Shown here: positions 5,459 through 14,986 of the stretch, in pieces
Numbering within the stretch: position 1 is the stretch's first letter
Layout: each line of letters starts with the position of its first letter
Source of the DNA: Oscillospiraceae bacterium
GTDB taxonomy: Bacteria > Bacillota_A > Clostridia > Oscillospirales > Oscillospiraceae
Reading direction: 5' to 3'
Assembly (NCBI GenBank): GCA_017398105.1
Contig: JAFQHF010000092.1
Coordinates: 1 to 16,628 of the forward strand
DNA: 16,628 nt
Made by a program: the position numbers and the translations under genes
The notes under the pieces: generated by a model
The model's input: the letters and a program-made list of their open reading frames with translations, nothing else
What the model was told of the DNA's origin: nothing
The model's database searches: none

Positions 5459-6237
5459 AGACAAATCAGTATAACTACAAGCAGATGAGCCTTTGGGCTT
5501 CACAGCTCGTGATCCCCAGAGAGACCTATCAGAGACCGTTCACTTCCTCCCGTGCGAAGGAGATCGCTGAAAAGTTCGATGAGCGCATCGCCAACGAACC
5601 CAAGGTCAGCTACCGTGACGGCAGATATTTTGTGTTCGACGGTCAGCATACCGTCGCAGCCCGTGTGATGCTCAACGGCGGCAAAGACCTTCCTATTAAA
5701 TGCAAGGTGTACTACGGAATGACCGAAAAGGAAGAAGCCCTGCTCTTTGCACAGCAGACAGGCATTTCGGCTCCTCTTTCCGCAGGTGCCCGTATCAGAG
5801 CCGAGATTTTCGGTGACGACCCCATTGCCTCAGCTTTCTTTGAAGCGAATGAAGCGATTGGGCTTCAGCTCGACTACGATCACGCCCGTGGCTTGGACCG
5901 CATCGGCTGTATCAAGACGGCGTTCAACGCTTACAAGCGTATCGGTGAGGAACGCTATAAGGAAGCTATGACCATTCTCAAAACCGCCTGGGACGGCGAA
6001 CCGGATTCCTTCCGGACGGAAAACGTACTCGCCATCACTTACTTTGTTGACCTGTATCACGACCAGTATTGCCCCCAGCGACTTGTGAGCCAGCTCCATC
6101 GTTCCGACCCTCTGACGATTTACAGAGAAGGACGGGCTATGGGCGTTAATCTGTCGGGATACAAGAAGTACCTGTTCCAGTTGCTCTGTATCTATAACGG
6201 CAACAGCAAAAAATACTCCCTCCCGATGAAATTCTAA
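5455..6237 (+). CDS. DUF6551-type ParB-like protein
   Basis: This 260-residue protein carries VFDGQHTVAA (residues about 60-69), a DGQH motif like that of ParB-like and DGQHR-domain proteins. The rest (ALLFAQQTGISAPLSAGARI, GRAMGVNLSGYKKYLFQLL) matches what I know of the DUF6551 family on Clostridia elements. The biochemical role is unknown. The start ATG overlaps the stop of the preceding ParB-like gene by 4 bp, with AAAGGAG a few bases upstream, so translation is coupled. The pairing of two ParB-like proteins suggests a shared DNA-handling role. A hairpin at 6252-6281 follows it. Confidence 0.8.
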   Translation: MKTNQYNYKQMSLWASQLVIPRETYQRPFTSSRAKEIAEKFDERIANEPKVSYRDGRYFVFDGQHTVAARVMLNGGKDLPIKCKVYYGMTEKEEALLFAQQTGISAPLSAGARIRAEIFGDDPIASAFFEANEAIGLQLDYDHARGLDRIGCIKTAFNAYKRIGEERYKEAMTILKTAWDGEPDSFRTENVLAITYFVDLYHDQYCPQRLVSQLHRSDPLTIYREGRAMGVNLSGYKKYLFQLLCIYNGNSKKYSLPMKF

Positions 6238-6251
6238 TATATATCCCCCAT

Positions 6252-6281
6252 AGCGGCTGCATCTTTGGTGCGGTCGCTTTT
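6252..6281 (+). terminator. Hairpin with short T tract after the ParB-like pair
   Basis: An 11-bp stem pairs 6252-6262 with 6268-6278, including three G-U pairs, around a 5-nt loop, and is followed by only four T (6278-6281). It is probably a weak terminator or a processing hairpin, so MazF may still be partly co-transcribed. Confidence 0.5.
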
Positions 6282-6318
6282 ACATATCCGCTTTGGAATG
6301 TAGAAAGGAACTTAGCCT

Positions 6319-6696
6319 ATGAAAGAAAACTGGAATTATCGCCGTGGCGATATTTACCTTGTTGACCTCGGAACGAACATCGGCTCCGAACAAGGTGGGT
6401 GTCGCCCGGTATTGCTTTTGCAAAATGATGTGGGCAACCACTACGGTCCCACGCTGATCGTCGCCCCTATTTCCTCACGGTATTGGAAGAAAGCCAAGCA
6501 GCCGACCCATTCTCTGATTGAGGGCATCCAGAACCTTACAAGCCCCTCGGTGGTTCTTGCGGAACAGATTATTACCATTGATAAAATTCGTGTGATGAAA
6601 TACCTCGGCAGAGTGCCGGAGGAACAGATGCAGGGCATCGACAAAGCCGTAAAAGTCAGCCTTGGACTGGAACAGCCCAATTTTACACGCATTTAA
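6319..6696 (+). CDS. PemK/MazF-family toxin (predicted mRNA interferase)
   Basis: This 125-residue protein of normal MazF length has the family motifs in order: RRGDIYLVDL (8-17), GSEQGGCRPVLLLQND (22-37, with the conserved Arg29), PTLIVAPISS (44-53, Thr45) and LAEQIITIDK (residues about 90-99). MazF enzymes cut single-stranded mRNA at short sequences and are normally held inactive by a partner encoded just upstream. No MazE-like gene is seen upstream: the neighbour is the DUF6551 protein 81 bp away. The small DUF6870-type gene starts 50 bp downstream. AAGGAAC lies about 9 nt before the ATG. The toxin may stabilise the element in the host, or its cognate partner may be elsewhere. Confidence 0.9.
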   Translation: MKENWNYRRGDIYLVDLGTNIGSEQGGCRPVLLLQNDVGNHYGPTLIVAPISSRYWKKAKQPTHSLIEGIQNLTSPSVVLAEQIITIDKIRVMKYLGRVPEEQMQGIDKAVKVSLGLEQPNFTRI

Positions 6697-6746
6697 CCGC
6701 TAAAATTCGCATAGTTATGAACGAGACCGAAAAAAGGAGGGCTGTA

Positions 6747-6998
6747 ATGCAACCTGCCTCTATCATAAACATGAAAAACATTGACCTTAACACCGTTGAC
6801 CGTGATGGGCTGGTGGACATCCGTGATGTGAAGGTCAACACGGCACTTCCCAAACGGGAACGTGCCCTTGATTTTATCCGCCAGATTGGAAATCCCTACT
6901 GTTATAAGCACGGCAAGTATGTCGTGAAAGTTGGTTTCTCCGACACAGAAGTATCTTTGGAAGAACGCCTTGCGGGGTACATTCTCTCCAAGTGCTGA
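6747..6998 (+). CDS. DUF6870-type small conserved protein
   Basis: This 83-residue protein matches the pattern I associate with DUF6870: IDLNTVDRDGLVDIRDVKVN (near the start), LPKRERALDFIRQIGNPYC, KYVVKVGFSDTEVSLEERL. Its function is unknown. The start at 6747 is preferred over an in-frame ATG at 6717 because AGGAGG (6735-6740) lies 6 nt upstream and the family begins near here. It sits between the MazF toxin and the recombinase triplet. Members of this family are usually found on Clostridia integrative elements. It is a possible but unsupported candidate for the missing toxin partner. Confidence 0.75.
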   Translation: MQPASIINMKNIDLNTVDRDGLVDIRDVKVNTALPKRERALDFIRQIGNPYCYKHGKYVVKVGFSDTEVSLEERLAGYILSKC

Positions 6999-7103
6999 CA
7001 TCCTCGACAGAATGGGACAGAACAAGTAAAATATAAGCAGGACTAAAGCGACGCTCTTTTGCTCGGTAGTTTTGCTGAATACTGAGATAAGGAGTGTACA
7101 AAT

Positions 7104-8735
7104 ATGCTGAATACGCAGAATAAGATTTGGAACGCCACCCTTTATCTCCGTCTGTCCCGTGACGATGGCGATAAGGAGGAATCCAACAGCATCACTGGGC
7201 AGCGTGAGCTGCTCCGTGATTACATATCGCAGAGACCCGAATTTCGGGAGTATGCGGTAAGAGTTGACGACGGTTTTTCCGGTTCGACCTTTGAAAGACC
7301 GAGTTTCCAGAAGATGATTGAGGACGTAAAGGCAGGACGAACGGACTGCATTATCGTAAAAGACCTCTCTCGCTTCGGGCGTAACTATCTGGACGCAGGC
7401 GAGTATATCGAAAAGATTTTCCCGTTCCTCGGTGTCCGTTTCATCGCCGTCAACGACAACTACGATAGTCTCGGAGATAAAAAAGCCTCCGATGATCTTA
7501 TCATTCCGTTCAAGAACCTTATCAACGAAGCCTATTGCCGAGATATTTCGGTAAAGATTCGCTCACAGCTTGAAATCAAGCGAAAGAACGGACAGTTCCT
7601 CGGCTCCTTTGCCGCTTTCGGGTATCTGAAAGACGAGCAGAACAAGAATAAATTGGTTGTTGACCAGTACGCCGCCGATATTGTCCGAGACATCTTCAAA
7701 TGGAAACTGGAGGGTGTCAGCCCCCAGGATATAGCCGACGCTCTGAACAAGCTCGGTGTCCTTTCCCCGATGGAATACAAACGCTCCCTTGGGATGAAGT
7801 TCACCACTTCTTTCAAGACCAATGCAAAAGCCGTATGGTCGGCAGGAACGGTCATCCGTATTCTGAAGAACCCCATCTATACCGGAGTTCTCGTACAGGG
7901 CAAGGAGACCACGCCGAGCTATAAGGTTCACAAGCGTATTACCAAAGATGAAAGCGAGTGGACAGTCATAAACGACAGCCACGAAGCGATCATTTCCAAG
8001 ATTGATTTTGACAGCGTTCAAAAGGTGCTGAAATGCGATACCCGCCGTAGTCCCGAAGGCAAGGCAGTCGGGCTATTCAGCGGAATGCTTTTCTGTGGTG
8101 ATTGCGGTGCAAGCATGGTTCGCAAGACCGTACCCGCAGGCGAAAAGAAATATGTATATTACGTCTGCTCCGCACACAAGCAAAACAAGAGCTGTTCGCC
8201 CCACCGTATGAGAGACACCATTTTAGAAGAAATTGTACTGGACAGCTTGAAGCAGCATATCAGCGAGGTCGTGGATATGAGTGAGCTGTTAGAGATCACC
8301 GACACAGCCCCGCTGCGAACCGCACAGGCTCAAAAGGTACAAAGACAGCTCGATAAGAAGCACGAGGAATACGAAAAGCTCCAAAAGCTGCTGATGTCCT
8401 TATATGAGAACCTTACGGACGGTATCATCGACCGTGAGGAATATACAAGGCTCAAAGCGAGCTTTACGGCTCGTGCCGATGAAGCGGAAAAGCAGATGGA
8501 TGCTCTCAGAGAACAGCTTGAAGATATACACAACCACGGAACGGAAAATGTATGGATGAATGAGTTCATCAAAAGACAGGGGCTTACTTCTCTTGACCGT
8601 GCCGTTGTGGTTGCACTGATTGATAAAATACTGATTCACTCTAACGATGTGGTGGAGATCATCTATCGTTGGCAGGATGAATTTGCTTGGCAGCTTGACA
8701 TTCTTCGGAGTGCAAGACTGCGGGAGGTAGTATAA
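7104..8735 (+). CDS. Large serine recombinase, first of three
   Basis: This 543-residue site-specific recombinase has an N-terminal resolvase-type catalytic domain (1-150) with the active serine in YLRLSRDD (Ser18) and the motifs IIVKDLSRFGRNY and FPFLGVRFIAVNDN. A recombinase domain follows (about 160-300). A zinc ribbon comes next (CGDCGASM, then VCSAHKQNKSC), and then a long coiled coil (about 405-480). This is the integrase architecture of Tn4451/TnpX-like elements. AAGGAG (7089-7094) lies 9 nt before the ATG; a short hairpin (CTCGGTA 7062-7068 with TACTGAG 7080-7086) sits just before it. It is the first gene of a tight three-gene operon at the element end. All catalytic motifs look intact. 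Confidence 0.95.
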   Translation: MLNTQNKIWNATLYLRLSRDDGDKEESNSITGQRELLRDYISQRPEFREYAVRVDDGFSGSTFERPSFQKMIEDVKAGRTDCIIVKDLSRFGRNYLDAGEYIEKIFPFLGVRFIAVNDNYDSLGDKKASDDLIIPFKNLINEAYCRDISVKIRSQLEIKRKNGQFLGSFAAFGYLKDEQNKNKLVVDQYAADIVRDIFKWKLEGVSPQDIADALNKLGVLSPMEYKRSLGMKFTTSFKTNAKAVWSAGTVIRILKNPIYTGVLVQGKETTPSYKVHKRITKDESEWTVINDSHEAIISKIDFDSVQKVLKCDTRRSPEGKAVGLFSGMLFCGDCGASMVRKTVPAGEKKYVYYVCSAHKQNKSCSPHRMRDTILEEIVLDSLKQHISEVVDMSELLEITDTAPLRTAQAQKVQRQLDKKHEEYEKLQKLLMSLYENLTDGIIDREEYTRLKASFTARADEAEKQMDALREQLEDIHNHGTENVWMNEFIKRQGLTSLDRAVVVALIDKILIHSNDVVEIIYRWQDEFAWQLDILRSARLREVV

Positions 8736-10427
8736 ATGGCAAGAACGAAACGAAAGACAAATCCTCTTGTGCAGGAAGTGGAAAGCTCTGCTCCTGCGAG
8801 GAAGATATACAAAACAGCCGCTTATGTTCGCCTTTCCGTAGAGGACAGCGGAAAGCCCGGTGCAGATACCATTGAGGGACAAAAATCCCTGCTCACGTCC
8901 TTTATTGAAAGTAAATCCGATATGGAGCTTGTCGCCCTGTTCTGTGACAACGGGCGAACCGGCACGGACTTTGACCGTCCACAGTTTGAAAAGATGATGG
9001 AGGAAGTACGAAAAGGTCGTGTGAACTGCATTGTAGTTAAAGACCTTTCCCGTTTCGGTCGTAATTACAAAGAGACCGGCAATTATCTGGAACGCATTTT
9101 CCCGTTCCTCGGTGTCCGCTTCATCGCCGTCAACGACAACTTTGATACGCTGACCGCAGAGAGAACCCAGGACGGATATATCGTGCCTCTGAAGAATCTC
9201 ATCAACGAGGTTTACAGCAAGGATATATCCAAGAAGATAGATGCCGCCTTAACCATAAAGCAACAGCGTGGGGAGTTCATCGGAGCTTGGGCACCGTATG
9301 GGTATCGCAAAGACCCCGGCGACAAGCATCATCTTATTATCAACGAAGAAACAGCTCCTACGGTTCGACAGATATTCAAGTGGCGTTCCGAGGGTATCAG
9401 CGTTGTGCAGATCGGGCGCAGGCTCAACGATGTCGGGATTCTTTCTCCGTCTGCTTATCTCTACGAGACGGGCGAAGTCAAGACGGAAAAGTACAAGGGT
9501 GTGCCGTGGCATACGCAGGTCTTAAAGAATCTGCTCTCGCACCCAGTTTACATAGGTCACATGGTTCAAGGAAGAAAAAAGCAATCCTTCTATGAGGGAA
9601 AGCGGCAGACCTATGTGGACGAAGCCAACTGGATTATCGTCCGTAATACCCATGAGCCAATCATTGACGAGGAAACCTTTGAAAAGGTTCAGCAGATCGC
9701 CAAGCAGAAAAAGACGGAGTACCACGAAAGGCTCGGCAAGTTTGCTCATTTAGAGCATACGGAAAACATTCTGCAGGGACTTGTATGGTGTCCCTACTGC
9801 CAGAGACCGTTGGTTCGCTACAAGAACGTAAGTCACGGCAAAAAACTGTGGTACACCTATATCTGCCCCGGTCATGCCGATGATCCTGCCCGTTGCCCGT
9901 TTGTGAGCATACGAGAAGACGAACTGAGCGAAGTGATTTTCACGACGATTCAAGCACAGATACAACTTGCCGCAGACTTGGAGGAAGTTGTAAAGAGATT
10001 GAACGCACAGCCGGAGTTTCGCCGTCAGCGTTCCGATGTGGCAGCGAAGCTCGAAGCGGCAAGGCGTACCTTGAAGCGCAGCCAATCTCTGTATGACAGT
10101 CTGTATCAGAATTATGTGGAACAGCTTATGACCGAGCAGGAGTATGTTACGCTCAAAGTAAGGTACAAGGCAGAAGCGGAAGAAGCCGAACGGCTGATTG
10201 CGGTACTGGAACAGGAACAGCGTGAAAGCAAGGTTTATACTTCCGAGAACCGTTTCCTCACAGAGTTCCGTTCTTTTATGGGAACGGACACGCTCACAAA
10301 AGAAATGGCTTCCGCACTTGTGGAACGCATCTATGTGGATGCCGACAAAAACATTGATATTCGCCTGCGTTATCGGGATGAATATATAGCACTACTGAAA
10401 TTTATCGAAGGGAGGGCTGCTGTATGA
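8736..10427 (+). CDS. Large serine recombinase, second of three
   Basis: This 563-residue protein has the same architecture as its neighbours, with a longer basic N-terminus (MARTKRKTNPLV) before the catalytic domain. The active serine is Ser34 in YVRLSVED. Further motifs are IVVKDLSRFGRNY, FPFLGVRFIAVNDN, a recombinase domain and a zinc ribbon (CPYCQRPL, then YICPGHADDPARC), followed by a coiled coil. The ATG follows the previous stop with no gap, with GGGAGG (8722-8727) inside the upstream gene, so translation is coupled. It shares a DNA stretch of about 46 nt with the first recombinase that differs at one position (9096-9141 against 7416-7461). Confidence 0.95.
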   Translation: MARTKRKTNPLVQEVESSAPARKIYKTAAYVRLSVEDSGKPGADTIEGQKSLLTSFIESKSDMELVALFCDNGRTGTDFDRPQFEKMMEEVRKGRVNCIVVKDLSRFGRNYKETGNYLERIFPFLGVRFIAVNDNFDTLTAERTQDGYIVPLKNLINEVYSKDISKKIDAALTIKQQRGEFIGAWAPYGYRKDPGDKHHLIINEETAPTVRQIFKWRSEGISVVQIGRRLNDVGILSPSAYLYETGEVKTEKYKGVPWHTQVLKNLLSHPVYIGHMVQGRKKQSFYEGKRQTYVDEANWIIVRNTHEPIIDEETFEKVQQIAKQKKTEYHERLGKFAHLEHTENILQGLVWCPYCQRPLVRYKNVSHGKKLWYTYICPGHADDPARCPFVSIREDELSEVIFTTIQAQIQLAADLEEVVKRLNAQPEFRRQRSDVAAKLEAARRTLKRSQSLYDSLYQNYVEQLMTEQEYVTLKVRYKAEAEEAERLIAVLEQEQRESKVYTSENRFLTEFRSFMGTDTLTKEMASALVERIYVDADKNIDIRLRYRDEYIALLKFIEGRAAV

Positions 10428-12022
10428 GAGTGGCGATGTATCTCCGTCTGTCCAGCGAGGACGGCGACTTAAAGGATACAGGCAAAGTCGAATCCGAAAG
10501 TATATCCAATCAGCGAGGACTGCTAAAGAACTTCATCAGCAGTCATTCCGAGTTCAGCGGTTGGGAAATCTCCGAGTTCTGTGATGACGGTTGGAGTGGT
10601 AAAAACTTTGAAAGACCGGATTTTCTCAGAATGATGGAACAGGTAAAACAGGGACAGATACATTGTATCGTAGTCAAAGACCTATCCCGTTTCGGGCGTG
10701 ATTATCTCGTGGTCGGCAACTACATCAGCCGTGTATTTCCGTTCCTTGGTGTCCGCTTCATCGCCGTCAACGACGGTTTCGACAGTTCCAGACCGCAGGA
10801 CATTGACAGCCTTGATACCTCTTTCAAAACATTAATCTATGACCTCTACAGCCGAGAGCTTTCGGGCAAGGTCAAAAACGCAAAGCGTATGCGAGCTGAA
10901 AAAGGCTTGTTTCTCAGCCCCTTTGCTCCGTATGGATATGTGAAAGACCCGGTCGATAAAAACCGCCTCCTTATTGATAAGGAAGCGGCAGACATTGTTA
11001 GGAAGATTTTTGCATTGACGATTGACGGAGTGAGACCCACGGAAATAGCTGCTATGCTCAACCGTGAGGGCGTTCCTACACCGATGCTGCACAAAAGGGC
11101 TGCGGGTTGCTCCCGTGACCGTTGGCCGAGCATCCACGAGGAAAACTTCTGGACACAGACCATGATTTTCAAAATTCTTCGTGATGAACGCTACATCGGC
11201 AAATGTGTCTATGGTAAGCGTGAACGTGATATGGTGGGCAACTGGCACACCGTAAAACGCAGCAAGGTCGATTGGATTGTCGTTGACGAGACCCACGAGG
11301 GCATTGTCTCAAAGGAAGTTTTTCAGAAAGTAGCAAGCCGTATGAAAGAGTACAAGGAATTTATTCCGAGCGTATCCGAAAGAAATCCGCTTCGCCGTAA
11401 AGTGATCTGCGGAACCTGCGGTTACGCTATGGTACTCTCCAATACGAAAAACGCAAAATACCATTGCCGTACTTCACATCTGGAAACAGATTTTGATTGT
11501 ACCTCCGAGGGTATTCTGCAAGCGGATATTCACGAAATGGTCGTTACCTTGATTCGCACCTATGCCGCTTATGCGGTCAGCTTGGAACACCTGCTTCTGT
11601 TACAGAAAGAGCGTATCCAGGCAGAGAAAAAGCAAGCCCGTCGTGAGCTTGCCGTACTGCAAAGCAGAAAAAATCAGTTTGAAAAATCTCTCCAAGATTT
11701 ATATGAAAAGCTGATCGACGGAACCATCGACAAGGATACTTACCTTTCCCAAAAGGCGAGCAACCAAGCACAGATGCAAGAGCTGACCGAGAAAATGGAA
11801 CGCCTTGAAAAATCCTCACAGACCACTACCGAACAAGGTGGAGCCTTTATAGAGAAATACAAGGAATACACCGAGCTTGAAACGCTGACTTCGGATATTG
11901 CAAACGATGTTGTGAAGCGTGTTACGGTTTACAAGGACGGCGGCATTGAAATCGAGCTTGCCTTGCGTGACGAGTTGGAAAAGCTGCTGAACTGCCTTGA
12001 AACGGTGGATGCGGCTTCTTAA
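10424..12022 (+). CDS. Large serine recombinase, third of three
   Basis: This 532-residue protein has its active serine at Ser10 in MYLRLSSED. It carries IVVKDLSRFGRDY and FPFLGVRFIAVNDG, a recombinase domain, a zinc ribbon (CGTCGYAMV, then YHCRTSHLETDFDC) and a coiled coil (about 390-470). Its start overlaps the stop of the second recombinase by 4 bp. It is the most diverged of the three, lacking the NLINE motif after the catalytic core that the other two share. It is the last gene before the element-chromosome junction. The three proteins may form a mixed complex, or have separate roles in integration and excision; the sequence does not say which. Confidence 0.95.
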   Translation: MRVAMYLRLSSEDGDLKDTGKVESESISNQRGLLKNFISSHSEFSGWEISEFCDDGWSGKNFERPDFLRMMEQVKQGQIHCIVVKDLSRFGRDYLVVGNYISRVFPFLGVRFIAVNDGFDSSRPQDIDSLDTSFKTLIYDLYSRELSGKVKNAKRMRAEKGLFLSPFAPYGYVKDPVDKNRLLIDKEAADIVRKIFALTIDGVRPTEIAAMLNREGVPTPMLHKRAAGCSRDRWPSIHEENFWTQTMIFKILRDERYIGKCVYGKRERDMVGNWHTVKRSKVDWIVVDETHEGIVSKEVFQKVASRMKEYKEFIPSVSERNPLRRKVICGTCGYAMVLSNTKNAKYHCRTSHLETDFDCTSEGILQADIHEMVVTLIRTYAAYAVSLEHLLLLQKERIQAEKKQARRELAVLQSRKNQFEKSLQDLYEKLIDGTIDKDTYLSQKASNQAQMQELTEKMERLEKSSQTTTEQGGAFIEKYKEYTELETLTSDIANDVVKRVTVYKDGGIEIELALRDELEKLLNCLETVDAAS

Positions 12023-12157
12023 CCCCCGAAATTGTAAACAATTTTCAAAAATAATTAGTCCTTACTTGACAGCGGCTGACGAGGGTTTGTCTGTTGCAAG
12101 TCCTGATTCAGTTACTCTTTTGAAGGAATTTACATAGAATACACCGAGGTGAGCGGG
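12023..12157. other. Element-chromosome junction region, expected to hold attR
   Basis: This gap separates the last recombinase from yunB and must contain the right attachment site if the element ends here. It starts AT-rich with a 16-bp inverted repeat, AAATTGT-AA-ACAATTT (12029-12044), whose two-base asymmetric centre fits the layout of a large serine recombinase core. The half-sites could also be a weak terminator. The composition changes after about 12,062. No clear promoter for yunB is seen. Confidence 0.45.
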
Positions 12158-12769
12158 ATGAAGTATCGAAAACGGCGGCCTTTGCGGATCCGATTGGAGC
12201 AACTGTGGAAATGGTTGATCGCGGTACTGCTTTTGAGCGGTGCGATCCGGGGCTGTGAGAGCATGAACGATCTTGTGGCTGTTTATGGGGAAAATCAATG
12301 CCGAAATCTGGTGGTGACAAGTACCATGGAAGCCGTTTCACAGGCGGAAACCGGTGAAAAGTTATTGTGCTTTACAGAAACTGATAAAACGAATGCTTTC
12401 CAGTTAAATAGCGCGGCGATCCGAGATTTTCAAACCAATGTATCCGTATTGCTGACGCAGAAGCTGGAAAGCCTGGGGGAACAAAGCCACCGGGTGAGGC
12501 TTGGCACCGTATTTTCCAATTTTTTGCTGATGGATCGGGGGCCGGAGATCGCCTTTCGATTTGTTCCGGTGGGCAGCGTACAGGTGTCGGCAACTTCTGA
12601 TTTGCAGTCGGCAGGTATCAATCAGGTGCTGTATCGGGTGATGCTGCAGGTACAGACCGAAATGACGATTTTGCTTCCGGGCCGCACAAAACGGATCCAA
12701 TGCGATCAGCGGATCCCGATTGAAGAGGTGATTCTGAGCGGGGAAGTGCCGCTGGTTTACGGCGGGTAA
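12158..12769 (+). CDS. yunB: Sporulation protein YunB
   Basis: This 203-residue predicted membrane-anchored sporulation protein starts with a basic N-terminus (MKYRKRRPLRIRLEQ) and one hydrophobic segment (residues about 17-30), followed by an extracytoplasmic domain. The C-terminal part is the diagnostic YunB region: SAGINQVLYRVMLQVQTEM, ILLPGRTKRI, IPIEEVILSGEVPLVYGG. It is shorter than the roughly 250-residue Bacillus protein. The ATG at 12158 is chosen because GAGGTG (12146-12151) lies 6 nt upstream; an in-frame GTG at 12149 falls within that site. In Bacillus the gene is made in the mother cell under sigma-E. Here the mobile element lies about 135 bp upstream and may have replaced its promoter region. 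Confidence 0.85.
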   Translation: MKYRKRRPLRIRLEQLWKWLIAVLLLSGAIRGCESMNDLVAVYGENQCRNLVVTSTMEAVSQAETGEKLLCFTETDKTNAFQLNSAAIRDFQTNVSVLLTQKLESLGEQSHRVRLGTVFSNFLLMDRGPEIAFRFVPVGSVQVSATSDLQSAGINQVLYRVMLQVQTEMTILLPGRTKRIQCDQRIPIEEVILSGEVPLVYGG

Positions 12770-12774
12770 AACGG

Positions 12775-12803
12775 TTGCGACCGGGCAAAAATCATGGTAT
12801 ACT
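12775..12803 (+). promoter_or_regulatory. Sigma-A-type promoter of ligA
   Basis: TTGCGA (12775-12780) and TATACT (12798-12803) are separated by exactly 17 nt. They lie just after the yunB stop and about 35 nt before the ligA start. Confidence 0.8.
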
Positions 12804-12834
12804 ATCACCATCTGTAAGCAACAGGAGCGTGTAA

Positions 12835-14820
<1,986 letters not shown>

Positions 14821-14842
14821 TATCGGTTATGTTCAATAAATG

Positions 14843-14886
14843 ATCGCGCGTTTCTATGGCAAAAATGCCGGAAACGCGCGATTTTT
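14843..14886 (+). terminator. Terminator after ligA
   Basis: A perfect 12-bp stem, ATCGCGCGTTTC (14843-14854) with GAAACGCGCGAT (14871-14882), carries an inner GGCA-AAAA-TGCC hairpin and is followed by five T (14882-14886). Confidence 0.88.
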
Positions 14887-14922
14887 GCCGAACGATTCTT
14901 TGGAAAACGGGCTCGAAATGGG

Positions 14923-14951
14923 TTGAATCCCGTAGATTCCTGTGGTATCGT
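14923..14951 (+). promoter_or_regulatory. Candidate promoter of spo0A
   Basis: TTGAAT (14923-14928) and TATCGT (14946-14951) are separated by 17 nt and lie 36 nt upstream of the chosen start. No sigma-H promoter or Spo0A box is evident here, unlike the classical Bacillus spo0A control region. Confidence 0.5.
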
Positions 14952-14986
14952 AAACCCAGAGAATGAAGGAAACGGGGGAACATGTT

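Larger units (their letters stand above)
1..12100. mobile_element. Right-hand part of an integrative (probably conjugative or mobilisable) element
   Basis: The stretch combines genes typical of Clostridia integrative elements: XRE regulators, a sigma-region-4-like protein, ParB-like proteins, a MazF toxin, DUF6870 and DUF6551 proteins, and a terminal triplet of large serine recombinases. It ends next to a housekeeping and sporulation gene cluster of different composition. The left end is outside the window. The right end is not fixed to the base: it must lie between the last recombinase stop (12022) and the yunB start (12158), so 12100 is only a midpoint. No transfer genes are visible, so conjugation is inferred from the kind of cargo and not shown. 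Confidence 0.8.

Noticed and set aside
12066..12071. TTGACA in the junction region as a promoter for yunB
   Set aside because: No acceptable -10 is found at the right distance.
12133..12141. CATAGAATA, which matches the -10 of sigma-E/sigma-K promoters upstream of yunB
   Set aside because: Transcription would start inside the yunB ribosome binding site at about 12147, and no matching -35 is present.
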